Shown in pieces: positions 1 through 6,481 of a stretch of 6,858 nucleotides of DNA. Origin of the DNA: Spirochaetota bacterium (GTDB lineage Bacteria > Spirochaetota > UBA4802 > JAFGJZ01); the NCBI GenBank assembly GCA_023396665.1, contig JAEWVL010000112.1, positions 1 through 6,858 on the forward strand. Direction: 5' to 3'. Position numbers and translations under genes: made by a program. Position 1 is the stretch's first letter, and every line of letters begins with the position of its first letter. The notes beneath the pieces were generated by a model. The model saw only the letters and a list, made by a program, of their open reading frames with translations. It had not been told where the DNA came from and searched no databases.

Positions 1-408
1 ACTTTCGGAAAGGCGCTTGTTCAGCGAGTTGTCGATCTGGAAAAAAGCAAAACAGGATTCGCTCTTACCATAAGAAAGTATTATACTCCCTCAGGGGCGA
101 TGATCAATAAAAAGGGCATAGATCCTGAGGTTACAATCGCGGGTGACGTTGTTCCCGAGGCCGATCGTAAAAATCTCGGCCGCATACTCAACGACAAGCT
201 GGTGAGCGCTTTTGTGAAACCGGAAATGCAGTACAATCCTGAGACTGTAGGTTCTTTTGAACTGTATCTGAAAAACAAAGGTTTCCCGGTTTCAAGGACG
301 ACGGCTTCGTATTTTCTGAAACAGGAGATAAACAGGGAAAAGCCGCAGCCCCTGTACGATCTTGATTTTGACACGCAATTATCGAAGGCTTTGGATCTTT
401 TGAAATGA
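1..408 (+). CDS. S41-family C-terminal processing peptidase (Ctp/Prc type), 3' part only
   Basis: The reading frame is open from the first base, so the gene begins outside the window; 135 residues are visible. The fragment starts with TFGKALVQ, followed about 20 residues later by LTIRKYYTPSGAMI and then KKGIDPEV. These match the end of the S41 catalytic core, where the family has TFGKG.VQ and YYTPSG...GI.PD. By alignment to E. coli Prc, the lysine in TFGK (bases 10-12) is the general-base lysine of the Ser-Lys dyad; the serine would lie about 25 residues upstream, off the window. The usual glycine after this lysine is alanine here. Family members cut proteins near their C-termini in the periplasm or at the inner membrane. 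After the core come about 90 charged residues ending in DTQLSKALDLLK, a C-terminal extension. The stop overlaps the tsaD start (ATGA), suggesting translational coupling. The family is clear; the specific paralogue is not. Confidence 0.9.
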   Translation, partial: TFGKALVQRVVDLEKSKTGFALTIRKYYTPSGAMINKKGIDPEVTIAGDVVPEADRKNLGRILNDKLVSAFVKPEMQYNPETVGSFELYLKNKGFPVSRTTASYFLKQEINREKPQPLYDLDFDTQLSKALDLLK

Positions 409-1415
409 ATGAAATAACAGGGCTCGGACTGGAGAGCTCTTGCGATGAAACTGCCGTTGCGGTCGTTCGCAACGGCAGGGATATAGAGGCGAACATCATA
501 TCCAGCCAGATCGATATACATAAAGATTACTTCGGTGTGGTTCCTGAGATAGCTTCACGGGCTCATCTTGAACAGGTCAATGTTTTGATCGATAAGGCGC
601 TTACAGAATCGGGAAGAAGCATTGATGAAATGAGTTATGTTGCGGTAACCAACAGGCCCGGGCTGATCGGTTCGCTGATGATTACGTTACAGGCGGCAAA
701 AGTAATATCATATATCAAGAAAATCCCGCTCATAACGATTAATCATCTCGAGGCTCATCTTTACGCACCCTTTCTCGCAGGAGCCGAAATCGATTATCCT
801 TTTCTCGGTCTACTTGTTTCGGGCGGCAATACCGCACTGTATATCGTTCGCGGGGTTGGCAATACCGAGCTTCTCGGAAAGACGACCGATGACGCGATCG
901 GAGAGGCTTATGATAAAATATCAAAGTATCTCTCGCTCGGGTATCCCGGTGGTCCGGTTATCGACGAGCTGGCAAAAAAAGCTGTCAAAAGGGATATTGT
1001 CTTTCCAAAAATGCTGGCGAAAGATACGACCCTCCGGTTTTCCTATTCCGGATTAAAAACTGCGGTGATAAACTATGTGAAGGAGAATCCTCAAACAGCG
1101 GCAGAGGAGATAGCCTGGGCTTTTCAGGAGAGTGCGATAGAGCTTGTTTGCCGAAAGACCTTTGCCGCCGCTGACAGATTTTCACTCTCTCATATTGTTG
1201 TAGCGGGAGGGGTTGCGGCGAATTCACGTTTGAGGGAGAGTTTTAAGGCTAACGGAAAATTCAGCGTATATTTCGCTCCTCCGGTATTGTGTACCGATAA
1301 TGCGGCAATGGTCGCCGGCCTTGGATATCATTATTATAGAAACAGCCAGTTTTCCACTCTGGATGTAGAGGTATATCCAAAGGTTAAAGAGAAGGTAAGT
1401 GATTATGGCGAGTGA
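405..1415 (+). CDS. tsaD: tRNA N6-adenosine threonylcarbamoyltransferase TsaD
   Basis: TsaD moves the threonylcarbamoyl group from threonylcarbamoyl-AMP onto A37 of tRNAs that read ANN codons, making t6A. It acts in the cytoplasm with TsaB and TsaE, neither of which is in this window. The 336-residue product has the normal bacterial length and the ASKHA-fold motifs in order: ESSCDETAVAVV (residues 10-21), ASRAHLEQ (50-57), metal ligands H114 and H118 in NHLEAHLYAPF, LLVSGGNT (136-143), TTDDAIGEAYDKISK with LGYPGGP (160-184), FSYSGLKTAV (212-221), VVAGGVAANSRLR (265-277) and the third metal ligand D298 in CTDNAAM. No key residue is missing. The ATG at 405 overlaps the stop of the upstream peptidase by 4 bases and has only a weak ribosome site, so it probably relies on coupling. 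The 3' end overlaps the next gene. Expected to be essential or nearly so, by analogy with other bacteria. Confidence 0.97.
   Translation: MNEITGLGLESSCDETAVAVVRNGRDIEANIISSQIDIHKDYFGVVPEIASRAHLEQVNVLIDKALTESGRSIDEMSYVAVTNRPGLIGSLMITLQAAKVISYIKKIPLITINHLEAHLYAPFLAGAEIDYPFLGLLVSGGNTALYIVRGVGNTELLGKTTDDAIGEAYDKISKYLSLGYPGGPVIDELAKKAVKRDIVFPKMLAKDTTLRFSYSGLKTAVINYVKENPQTAAEEIAWAFQESAIELVCRKTFAAADRFSLSHIVVAGGVAANSRLRESFKANGKFSVYFAPPVLCTDNAAMVAGLGYHYYRNSQFSTLDVEVYPKVKEKVSDYGE
1390..1395 (+). promoter_or_regulatory. Ribosome binding site inside the tsaD 3' end
   Basis: AGAAGG lies 9 bases before the ATG at 1405 and inside the last codons of tsaD. An alternative GTG start at 1399 would leave only 3 bases of spacing, so this site favours ATG 1405 for the downstream gene. 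Confidence 0.6.
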
Positions 1416-2160
1416 ACGGAGTGAAACATATCATAATCTGCTCGATTTTTCTTTGCGGATGGATGATGAACCCGAAATTGCCGGAAGGGGTGATGAGCTC
1501 TTCTATACGGTCATGAGCGAGTATTTTTTCAAGGAGGAAGCCCGGGAGAAAGCGGTGCAGGGAATACTGAATTCCCTGCCGGTACCGGAGTGTTTTAAAA
1601 AAATAAAGACCCTGCGAGAAGTGTCACCGGAAGATATCGATAAGATGGTCGAAGCCCCGACGATCAATGATACTCTTGCGGGTAAGATTATCATGTCGAA
1701 AAAGTATCTGAAGACATTCTATCCCCATCATCAGCCCGATTACAGAAAGATGCCGACCGACGTACAGATGGAGATTATCGATCTGATTAAAATGAAAAAT
1801 GAAAATATAATGTACGCGTTTTTCAAGATGAAGCAGGATATGGAGTATGACCGCAAGCGGTCAATTCTGCGACTCTTGGCGATGGTGATCAAGAACGTGC
1901 ATTTAAAAACCGGTTTTCCGATGAAATCCGTGTCGGGATCCGTTGAAGATCTGATTCGCGAACAGTATCCTGACTGTAACGCGCTGTTTACCGCCGACCC
2001 GAGGGTGATGGTAGATCTGCTTGATGATAAAAAGATAAAGATGCTTGTAAAAAATATCTTCAAGGTAAAGAAGCACAATGATATCGTTGATCTTTCAAAT
2101 CGCATAAAGGACGAAATCAGGCGCTTCGAGACAAGAATACAAAAGACTCTGCAAAGCTAA
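1405..2160 (+). CDS. Hypothetical soluble helical protein (251 aa)
   Basis: I do not recognise this protein. It has no signal peptide or membrane segment and is highly charged, rich in Lys, Asp, Glu and Met, with long predicted helices. The best helices are around residues 118-145 (VQMEIIDLIKMKNENIMYAF), 148-167 and 203-250. The last region is basic and heptad-like, around SNRIKDEIRRFETRIQK, and could form a coiled coil or contact nucleic acid or a partner protein; that is inference. A stretch near residues 105-116 (FYPHHQPDYRKM) has two adjacent histidines but no recognised metal motif. I chose ATG 1405 over GTG 1399 because of AGAAGG 9 bases upstream. The start lies inside tsaD (11-base overlap), and pepF follows after 40 bases, so the gene sits inside the operon. 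Base composition matches its neighbours, giving no sign of recent transfer. Confidence 0.85.
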   Translation: MASERSETYHNLLDFSLRMDDEPEIAGRGDELFYTVMSEYFFKEEAREKAVQGILNSLPVPECFKKIKTLREVSPEDIDKMVEAPTINDTLAGKIIMSKKYLKTFYPHHQPDYRKMPTDVQMEIIDLIKMKNENIMYAFFKMKQDMEYDRKRSILRLLAMVIKNVHLKTGFPMKSVSGSVEDLIREQYPDCNALFTADPRVMVDLLDDKKIKMLVKNIFKVKKHNDIVDLSNRIKDEIRRFETRIQKTLQS

Positions 2161-2190
2161 ATGATTACGCATACATGAGCGCTTATCGAT

Positions 2191-2196
2191 GAGGAG
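2191..2196 (+). promoter_or_regulatory. Ribosome binding site deciding the pepF start
   Basis: GAGGAG lies 4 bases before ATG 2201, or 6 bases if only GAGG pairs. The in-frame ATG at 2189 has no Shine-Dalgarno sequence in the bases before it, so ATG 2201 is the better start. Confidence 0.6.
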
Positions 2197-2200
2197 TGGC

Positions 2201-4000
2201 ATGGAAAAGACAATACCGCAAAGAAAAGATATTTCGCAAAAAGATAAATGGCAGCTCTCGAAACTGTACGCCTCACCCGGCGATTGGGAAAAGGAGTATG
2301 CTCTCGCCACGCAGAAAATCAAAGACTATGAAAAGTATCGCGATTCCTTTATCGCTTCGGCAGAAAATCTGAAAGAGCTGATCAGTTTTGATCTTGAATG
2401 TTCCCGGATAATTGAAAGGCTGTATGTCTACGCACATCTGGTAAATGATGAGGATAAAAGCGCCACCGAGGGGCAGAATCTTTATCAACGTGCCGTCACA
2501 CTCTATACGAAATCCGCAGAGCTTTCGAGCTTCATCACTCCCGAATTGCAGGCCCTGTCTCCCGAAAAGGCGGCGGAATACCTCGCCGATCCGCTTCTGT
2601 GTGAACATCGATTCTCTCTGGAAAAAATTTTCCGTTACAGGGATCACACTCTTTCTAAAGAAGCCGAAGAGCTTCTTGCCATGAGCGGCGAGATTATGGG
2701 TGCGCCGGGGCAGATATTCTCCCAGCTCGACAACGCCGACCTTCGATTCGGAACACTTGAAAACGGCCGTAAGGAAAAGCGGGAGCTTTCGCACGGCAAC
2801 TTTAACACCTTTCTGACGGATGAAGACCGGGATACCCGCAAGCGGGCCTTTTTCCAGTATTACGAACAATATGAAACTCACCGAAATACGATAGCCGCGG
2901 CATTTTCTTTCTCTGTCAAGAAAGACCGTTTGTATGCCAGAATTCGAAATTATCCCTCGTGTCTTGAAGCGTCGCTGTTTGCGGATCGGGTGCCGCGAAA
3001 GGTCTATGACAGTCTTATACAGGCGGTTCGGGAAAATACGGACAAGATTGTCGAATACATGCATTTGAGAAAAAAGACGCTCAATCTCGACGAATTGCAT
3101 TTCTATGACACCTATGTTCCGATGCTTTCCGGTGTCGATTTTGAAATGTCCTATGAACAGGCGGTTGAAACCTGCTGCGAGGCGCTAAGCGTTCTGGGAG
3201 ACGAATATGTCACGGTACTGCGCGACGGACTCCTGAACGGATGGGTCGACCGCTATGAGAATCGCGGAAAGAAAAGCGGCGCTTACTCGTCCGGTTGTTA
3301 TGACTCGCCGCCCTATATTCTGCTGAATTACGAGCCTCGTAACATTAACAGTCTCTACACGCTAATACATGAAGCCGGTCATTCGATGCACTCGTATTTG
3401 TCGGCAAAAGCCCAGAGTTACGAGTATCACGGATACACGATATTCGTTGCAGAGGTGGCTTCAACTTTCAACGAGGTGCTTCTCAGCGAATATCTTCTGA
3501 AAAAATACAAAACTGATAAAAAGATGAGCGCCTATATACTTAACAGGGAAATAGATAATATCCGGGGGACGCTTTTCAGACAGACGATGTTTGCCGAGTT
3601 TGAACTGAAGGTGCACCGGATGGCCGAAGAGGATCAACCCATTACCGTGGAATCACTTCGTACTCTGTATCGGGGTCTGCTCGAAGATTATTTCTGCGGC
3701 TCGATAGCGATTGATGATGTTCTGGAGCTTGAGTGTCTCCGTATCCCCCATTTTTATTCCGCTTTTTACGTATATAAGTACGCAACCGGTATTGCTGCAG
3801 CCATAGCCCTGGCGCATAAAGTTCTCACAGATGACGGCGCGAAAAACAGTTATCTGAAATTTCTTTCTCTCGGGGGCTCGATGTATCCGGTAGAAGAACT
3901 GCGAGTTGCGGGTGTCGACATGGAAGATCCGTCGGCAGTTGCCGATGCTCTTCAGCATTTCGGCAATCTGCTTAAAAGGCTGGGGGATACGCTTTCGTAA
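2201..4000 (+). CDS. pepF: Oligoendopeptidase F (M3 family zinc metallopeptidase)
   Basis: PepF is a cytoplasmic zinc endopeptidase that cuts short oligopeptides, typically in peptide recycling. From ATG 2201 the product is 599 residues, the usual length. The N-terminal oligoendopeptidase F domain begins with DKWQLSKLYASPGDWEKEY (residues 15-33). The M3 catalytic motif HEAGH is at 390-394, giving zinc ligands H390 and H394 and catalytic E391. The third zinc ligand is E418 in FVAEVASTFNE. The C-terminal family signature RIPHFYSAFYVYKYATG is at 514-530, with substrate-binding His and Tyr residues, followed by GGSMYP. No signal peptide is seen. The alternative ATG at 2189 adds four residues and lacks a ribosome site. 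No terminator separates it from the gene 40 bases upstream, so it is probably the last gene of the tsaD transcript. The product is intact and ordinary. Its substrates cannot be deduced from this context. Confidence 0.95.
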   Translation: MEKTIPQRKDISQKDKWQLSKLYASPGDWEKEYALATQKIKDYEKYRDSFIASAENLKELISFDLECSRIIERLYVYAHLVNDEDKSATEGQNLYQRAVTLYTKSAELSSFITPELQALSPEKAAEYLADPLLCEHRFSLEKIFRYRDHTLSKEAEELLAMSGEIMGAPGQIFSQLDNADLRFGTLENGRKEKRELSHGNFNTFLTDEDRDTRKRAFFQYYEQYETHRNTIAAAFSFSVKKDRLYARIRNYPSCLEASLFADRVPRKVYDSLIQAVRENTDKIVEYMHLRKKTLNLDELHFYDTYVPMLSGVDFEMSYEQAVETCCEALSVLGDEYVTVLRDGLLNGWVDRYENRGKKSGAYSSGCYDSPPYILLNYEPRNINSLYTLIHEAGHSMHSYLSAKAQSYEYHGYTIFVAEVASTFNEVLLSEYLLKKYKTDKKMSAYILNREIDNIRGTLFRQTMFAEFELKVHRMAEEDQPITVESLRTLYRGLLEDYFCGSIAIDDVLELECLRIPHFYSAFYVYKYATGIAAAIALAHKVLTDDGAKNSYLKFLSLGGSMYPVEELRVAGVDMEDPSAVADALQHFGNLLKRLGDTLS

Positions 4001-4142
4001 GAAATTACAGTGCTCGCTCTCATTTTTTTGTAAAGATTGGCCGATTATCATAGGAGATGTGCATTTTCTTTTTAAAGATGGGGTTTACTTTCTTTTTGCG
4101 GTGATAAATGCCCAAAACAGGTTTGCGTAGACTCAGAAAACA

Positions 4143-4148
4143 GATAAT
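4143..4148 (+). promoter_or_regulatory. Possible -10 element (GATAAT) before the exported-protein gene
   Basis: GATAAT matches the sigma-70 -10 consensus at five of six positions. The best -35 candidates (such as TTTGCG at 4122-4127, 15-base spacing) are poor. Transcription would start near 4155, just before the GGAGG at 4159. The 168-base spacer after pepF suggests a separate promoter, but this particular site is weak. Confidence 0.2.
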
Positions 4149-4158
4149 TTGACCCCAT

Positions 4159-4163
4159 GGAGG
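4159..4163 (+). promoter_or_regulatory. Ribosome binding site GGAGG pointing to a GTG start at 4169
   Basis: GGAGG is followed by a 5-base spacer and an in-frame GTG at 4169. It overlaps the last base of the alternative ATG at 4157, which has only GACCCC in front of it and no Shine-Dalgarno sequence. This arrangement favours GTG 4169. Confidence 0.65.
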
Positions 4164-4168
4164 CTTAC

Positions 4169-5443
4169 GTGGCGGATTTTTCTAAAAATACAGCCGGCAG
4201 TAAAGGAAGGCTTCGATTCAGGTTTGTTTTGCTATGCCTGCTCGTCGCGTGTACGATTCCCCTGTTTGCTTATACGGATCAGACAACGACTGAGCGGGTC
4301 GTCAAGGAAAACAAGTCCTTCATCGATTTTCTCGATATCTGTCTGAGTAATTTCGCGACAGAGAATGATGAACAGAAGGAACGCTTTTTCAGCGTATATC
4401 AGGATCAGTTCAACGCAGAGGTCTCGTTTTTGCAGTCTGACTATCGCCGCTCGTTCAGAAGCGTCTATACTTCTCAGGGTAAAAATGTCAGTCTGTATAA
4501 TGATGTTCTAAATGTTTATTATCTCGATGAAACCAAAAAGATGCTGGATAAGCTGGCACCTTCGATAATCAAATCCAAAAACTCGACTGCGAGATTGTAT
4601 CTTACTCTGGGTTATCGTGACAGGGCACTGGCAAGAAACATACAGAAAATCGGTCAAGCCTCACGTCCGCATTTGCGTTCATACAAGATTTACAGCTATC
4701 AGGAGTCGATCAAACTGTCCAGGAGATCAAAGCGCTATGCTTTGCTGGCTCTTTTCGAGAGTCAGAATCTTGAAACAAAGAAACAGATATATAATCATAT
4801 TTTTGAAGGTGAGCGCCAGCTGAATAATCCTTTTTTCAACCGATTTCTTTCGAAAGATGATCAACAGTACATTGCTGAGATGAACCGGGAGTATGAAGAT
4901 TACGAAAAAGAATACGGACCGACACTCGAATCTGAAAAGAAAGAATATGAAGAAACAGGAAAGGTTCCGGATCACACCGGGGGCGCGGTAAGCGCGGAAA
5001 ACAATGAGATTAATCCTGTCACCGGATCTCGTGAAGAGTCGGTTCCCGGAACGAAAGAAAAAATGATGACTGAGTATCTGTACGAACAAAAGACGCAGCG
5101 TCGTCTTCGTTATAAGGATGAGCAGCGTACAGCCGAGAATGTCCGTCTCGGTGAATTTGATCTCGCCAATCAGATTATTGTGCGTTATGTCGACGATTTC
5201 AATTTTAAACTGATTTCGGCGACGATAGAAATACTGAAGGCCCGAGAGGAAAATGAAACGGGACTTGATTTTCAGACGATGATGGTGCAGCACCTGGATG
5301 CGAACGATCGTTACTATAAGCCTTCCATGGTTGATACCTTTATGAATAGAGTTCGGGTAATTGATGACGTTGAGGGAAGTTCAAACGCAAACGCGGCGCA
5401 AAATCAAAATAATACGGAGCCGACTCCTGCTCCTGTGCAATAA
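4169..5443 (+). CDS. Exported hypothetical protein (424 aa from GTG; 428 from ATG 4157)
   Basis: I do not recognise the family. Numbering is from GTG 4169. The N-terminus is a long basic signal sequence: K6, K12, R14, R16 and R18, then the hydrophobic run FVLLCLLVACTIPLFA (19-34). Cleavage after LFA (A34) by signal peptidase I looks likely. LVAC at 25-28 also fits a lipobox, but the hydrophobic run continues past the cysteine, which is unusual for a lipoprotein. Residues 45-240 look helical, with Tyr, Arg and Lys rich stretches. Residues 240-325 are a highly charged, probably flexible section (EYEDYEKEYGPTLESEKKEY). A second folded part at 326-400 includes NQIIVRYVDDFNFKLI and a helix around ATIEILKAREE. 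The C-terminal tail is low complexity in Asn, Gln, Ala, Thr and Pro. The likely location is the periplasm, probably as a structural or scaffold protein; that role is inference. Confidence 0.85.
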   Translation: MADFSKNTAGSKGRLRFRFVLLCLLVACTIPLFAYTDQTTTERVVKENKSFIDFLDICLSNFATENDEQKERFFSVYQDQFNAEVSFLQSDYRRSFRSVYTSQGKNVSLYNDVLNVYYLDETKKMLDKLAPSIIKSKNSTARLYLTLGYRDRALARNIQKIGQASRPHLRSYKIYSYQESIKLSRRSKRYALLALFESQNLETKKQIYNHIFEGERQLNNPFFNRFLSKDDQQYIAEMNREYEDYEKEYGPTLESEKKEYEETGKVPDHTGGAVSAENNEINPVTGSREESVPGTKEKMMTEYLYEQKTQRRLRYKDEQRTAENVRLGEFDLANQIIVRYVDDFNFKLISATIEILKAREENETGLDFQTMMVQHLDANDRYYKPSMVDTFMNRVRVIDDVEGSSNANAAQNQNNTEPTPAPVQ

Positions 5444-5500
5444 TCCGGTGCCGAGAAATAACACTTGCTCTTTCTATCGGATGCCTTACTTTTGTTTTTC

Positions 5501-5509
5501 TGTTATAAC
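5501..5509 (+). promoter_or_regulatory. Candidate extended -10 promoter for the two small ORFs
   Basis: TGTTATAAC has the TGn extension plus TATAAC, a 5/6 match to the -10 consensus, at 5504-5509. No good -35 lies 16-18 bases upstream; the nearest hexamers are around 5480-5487. The site lies in a T-rich 90-base gap between genes and would give a leader of roughly 20 bases. Confidence 0.35.
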
Positions 5510-5533
5510 AATTTTTAAGGGCAGGTGCTACCT

Positions 5534-5782
5534 ATGTCAGTAAGCGATATCAATAAAAAAGTGCTCAATCAGGTGTTAAACAACCAGTTTACCCCACCGC
5601 AACAGCAGCAGAGCGCCCAGGTTTCAGAAATTGCGGAAAAAGACCGGGCTCTTCGTCATGCAGTCTCTGACCTGTACATGAGCCTTTCTCAGTCCGGTGA
5701 TCCCAGAACATCGATAGATATTCTTGCGACCCACGTTGCCATGATGGTTGAGATGATCAATGAGTTCAAGAGTCAGGTGTGA
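5534..5782 (+). CDS. Small hypothetical protein (82 aa)
   Basis: I do not recognise this family. The product is soluble, with no signal peptide. It starts MSVSDINKKVLNQVLNNQF, then has a Pro/Gln linker (TPPQQQQSAQ, residues 20-29), then a helical region from about 30 to 82. That region contains AEKDRALRHAVSDLYMSL, a short loop SGDPRTS, and a final amphipathic, Met-rich helix (IDILATHVAMMVEMINEFKSQ). The helical hairpin could mediate dimerisation or binding to a partner; this is inference. I chose ATG 5534 because GGGCAGG lies just upstream with an 8-base spacer, whereas an in-frame GTG at 5525 falls inside that site. Its stop codon overlaps the start of a 33-codon membrane-peptide ORF (GTGA), so the two may be made together. 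A candidate extended -10 promoter lies about 25 bases upstream. Confidence 0.75.
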   Translation: MSVSDINKKVLNQVLNNQFTPPQQQQSAQVSEIAEKDRALRHAVSDLYMSLSQSGDPRTSIDILATHVAMMVEMINEFKSQV

Positions 5783-5880
5783 AAATACTGAAGGCAGCTT
5801 CGGAAGGATTACTGGTCGTTTTCTCCGTAGCGGTTTGGTTATTACTCGTTGCAGATTTCTTTCTTTGGACTTTTCGCTGA
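5779..5880 (+). CDS. Small single-pass membrane protein (33 aa), likely overlooked
   Basis: This short ORF is bounded by in-frame stops at 5761-5763 and 5878-5880. Its only standard start is the GTG at 5779, which overlaps the stop of the 82-residue gene as GTGA, a typical coupling junction. AAGAG at 5768-5772 is a weak ribosome site with a 6-base spacer. The peptide has a basic N-terminus (K2, K5), then one hydrophobic segment at about residues 10-31 (LLVVFSVAVWLLLVADFF in its core), and ends in WTFR. D26 falls within the membrane segment. The coherent hydrophobicity and the precise junction argue for a real gene, although a 33-codon ORF can occur by chance. It could be a membrane anchor or modulator paired with the 82-residue protein; that is inference. 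It ends 4 bases before the stop of the opposing gene. Confidence 0.55.
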   Translation: MKILKAASEGLLVVFSVAVWLLLVADFFLWTFR

Positions 5881-5884
5881 CTGC

Positions 5885-6481
5885 TTACGAAAGCGGGCTC
5901 TCCTTTATGTTGTATTCCCATAATTCAACGAGTTTTTCAAATTCCCGGTCTTCCTGGTTTGCCTCGGTGTTTTCGTGAGCTTTCCGTCGCCGGTTGATTA
6001 GGTATTCCACGGTGTTATCTTCGAGCAGAAACTCCTGGTTGTGTTCGTTCAGTTTCCGAATAAAATAATTCAGATTGTAGGTGGAGAAATCCCCGATGTA
6101 TTCGAGAGAAGCGAGAGTCGGCTCGAATTTCATCAACAATTCTGTCAGATAAAGACAGTGGCGAAGAGAGTCGATGCTGCCTGATATGTAGCTTCTCATG
6201 TGAATGCATAACTTCAGGTAAAGATCGATATGATCAAAGTATGAATTGACGACCGGAAGTACCGTTTCGGGGAAAGTATCCTGTAACTTGATCAGGTCAA
6301 TCGGTTCATCGAGATTCTTAAAAAAGGTAAAAATGGTTTTTGCAGGTTCGAATTCGGGAAGAACATCGACGAGTTCTATATAAAGATCTTTTATTATAGT
6401 TTTTATGGTTCCCGATTTCTTCAGGTATATCTCGATTTCAACAGGTTCGACATAGTAATTAATTCTCTGTGTCTCGTCCAT
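5885..6481 (-). CDS. Hypothetical cytoplasmic protein (198 aa), overlapping a LysM gene
   Basis: I do not recognise the family. The product is acidic, with no signal peptide or membrane segment. An N-terminal part (residues 8-45, NYYVEPVEIEIYLKKSGTIK) looks like alternating strands. From about residue 46 the protein appears mostly helical, rich in Leu, Tyr and Phe, with segments around SYFDHIDLYLKLCIHMRSYI (80-99) and LRHCLYLTELLMKF (106-119). The C-terminal 30 residues are highly charged (RRRKAHENTEANQEDREFEK), ending ELWEYNIKESPLS. The start ATG (6481-6479) lies 23 bases inside the 3' end of the LysM gene. Upstream on this strand is AAAGGA about 12 bases away, with GAAAG nearer. The overlap implies co-transcription and probable coupling, so a role linked to the LysM protein is reasonable but unproven. 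It converges on the small plus-strand ORF with 4 bases between stops. Confidence 0.8.
   Translation of the reverse strand: MDETQRINYYVEPVEIEIYLKKSGTIKTIIKDLYIELVDVLPEFEPAKTIFTFFKNLDEPIDLIKLQDTFPETVLPVVNSYFDHIDLYLKLCIHMRSYISGSIDSLRHCLYLTELLMKFEPTLASLEYIGDFSTYNLNYFIRKLNEHNQEFLLEDNTVEYLINRRRKAHENTEANQEDREFEKLVELWEYNIKESPLS

Noticed and set aside
2189..2191. ATG 2189 as the pepF start
   Set aside because: It has no Shine-Dalgarno sequence upstream, while ATG 2201 has GAGGAG.
2273..3100. Long minus-strand open frame (275 codons) antisense to pepF
   Set aside because: It lies wholly inside an unmistakable pepF reading frame. Its translation is Arg/Phe/Ile-rich and shows no motif, and it has no credible ribosome site or context.
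4005..4033. T run of seven with flanking TTACA/TGTAA after pepF as a possible terminator
   Set aside because: The inverted repeat is only 5 AT-rich pairs with a 19-base loop, and the T run lies inside the loop rather than after the stem, so it is not a credible intrinsic terminator.
4031..4050. TAAA followed by GCCGATTATC resembling a sigma-28 flagellar promoter
   Set aside because: The sigma-28 consensus needs about 15 bases between TAAA and GCCGATAA; here there are 5, and the second box is imperfect.
3653..4051. Minus-strand open frame across the end of pepF into the spacer
   Set aside because: Most of it is antisense to the conserved PepF C-terminus, and no family motif or ribosome site is visible.
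4058..4105. 15-codon ORF after TAGGAG in the spacer
   Set aside because: It is very short, T-rich and compositionally driven, with no coupling to a neighbour. A leader peptide cannot be excluded but has no support.
4727..5293. Minus-strand open frame of 188 codons inside the exported-protein gene
   Set aside because: The translation is a run of Phe, Ile and Leu with scattered Arg, the usual shadow of a Lys/Glu-rich coding strand. The plus-strand gene has a signal peptide and a good ribosome site.
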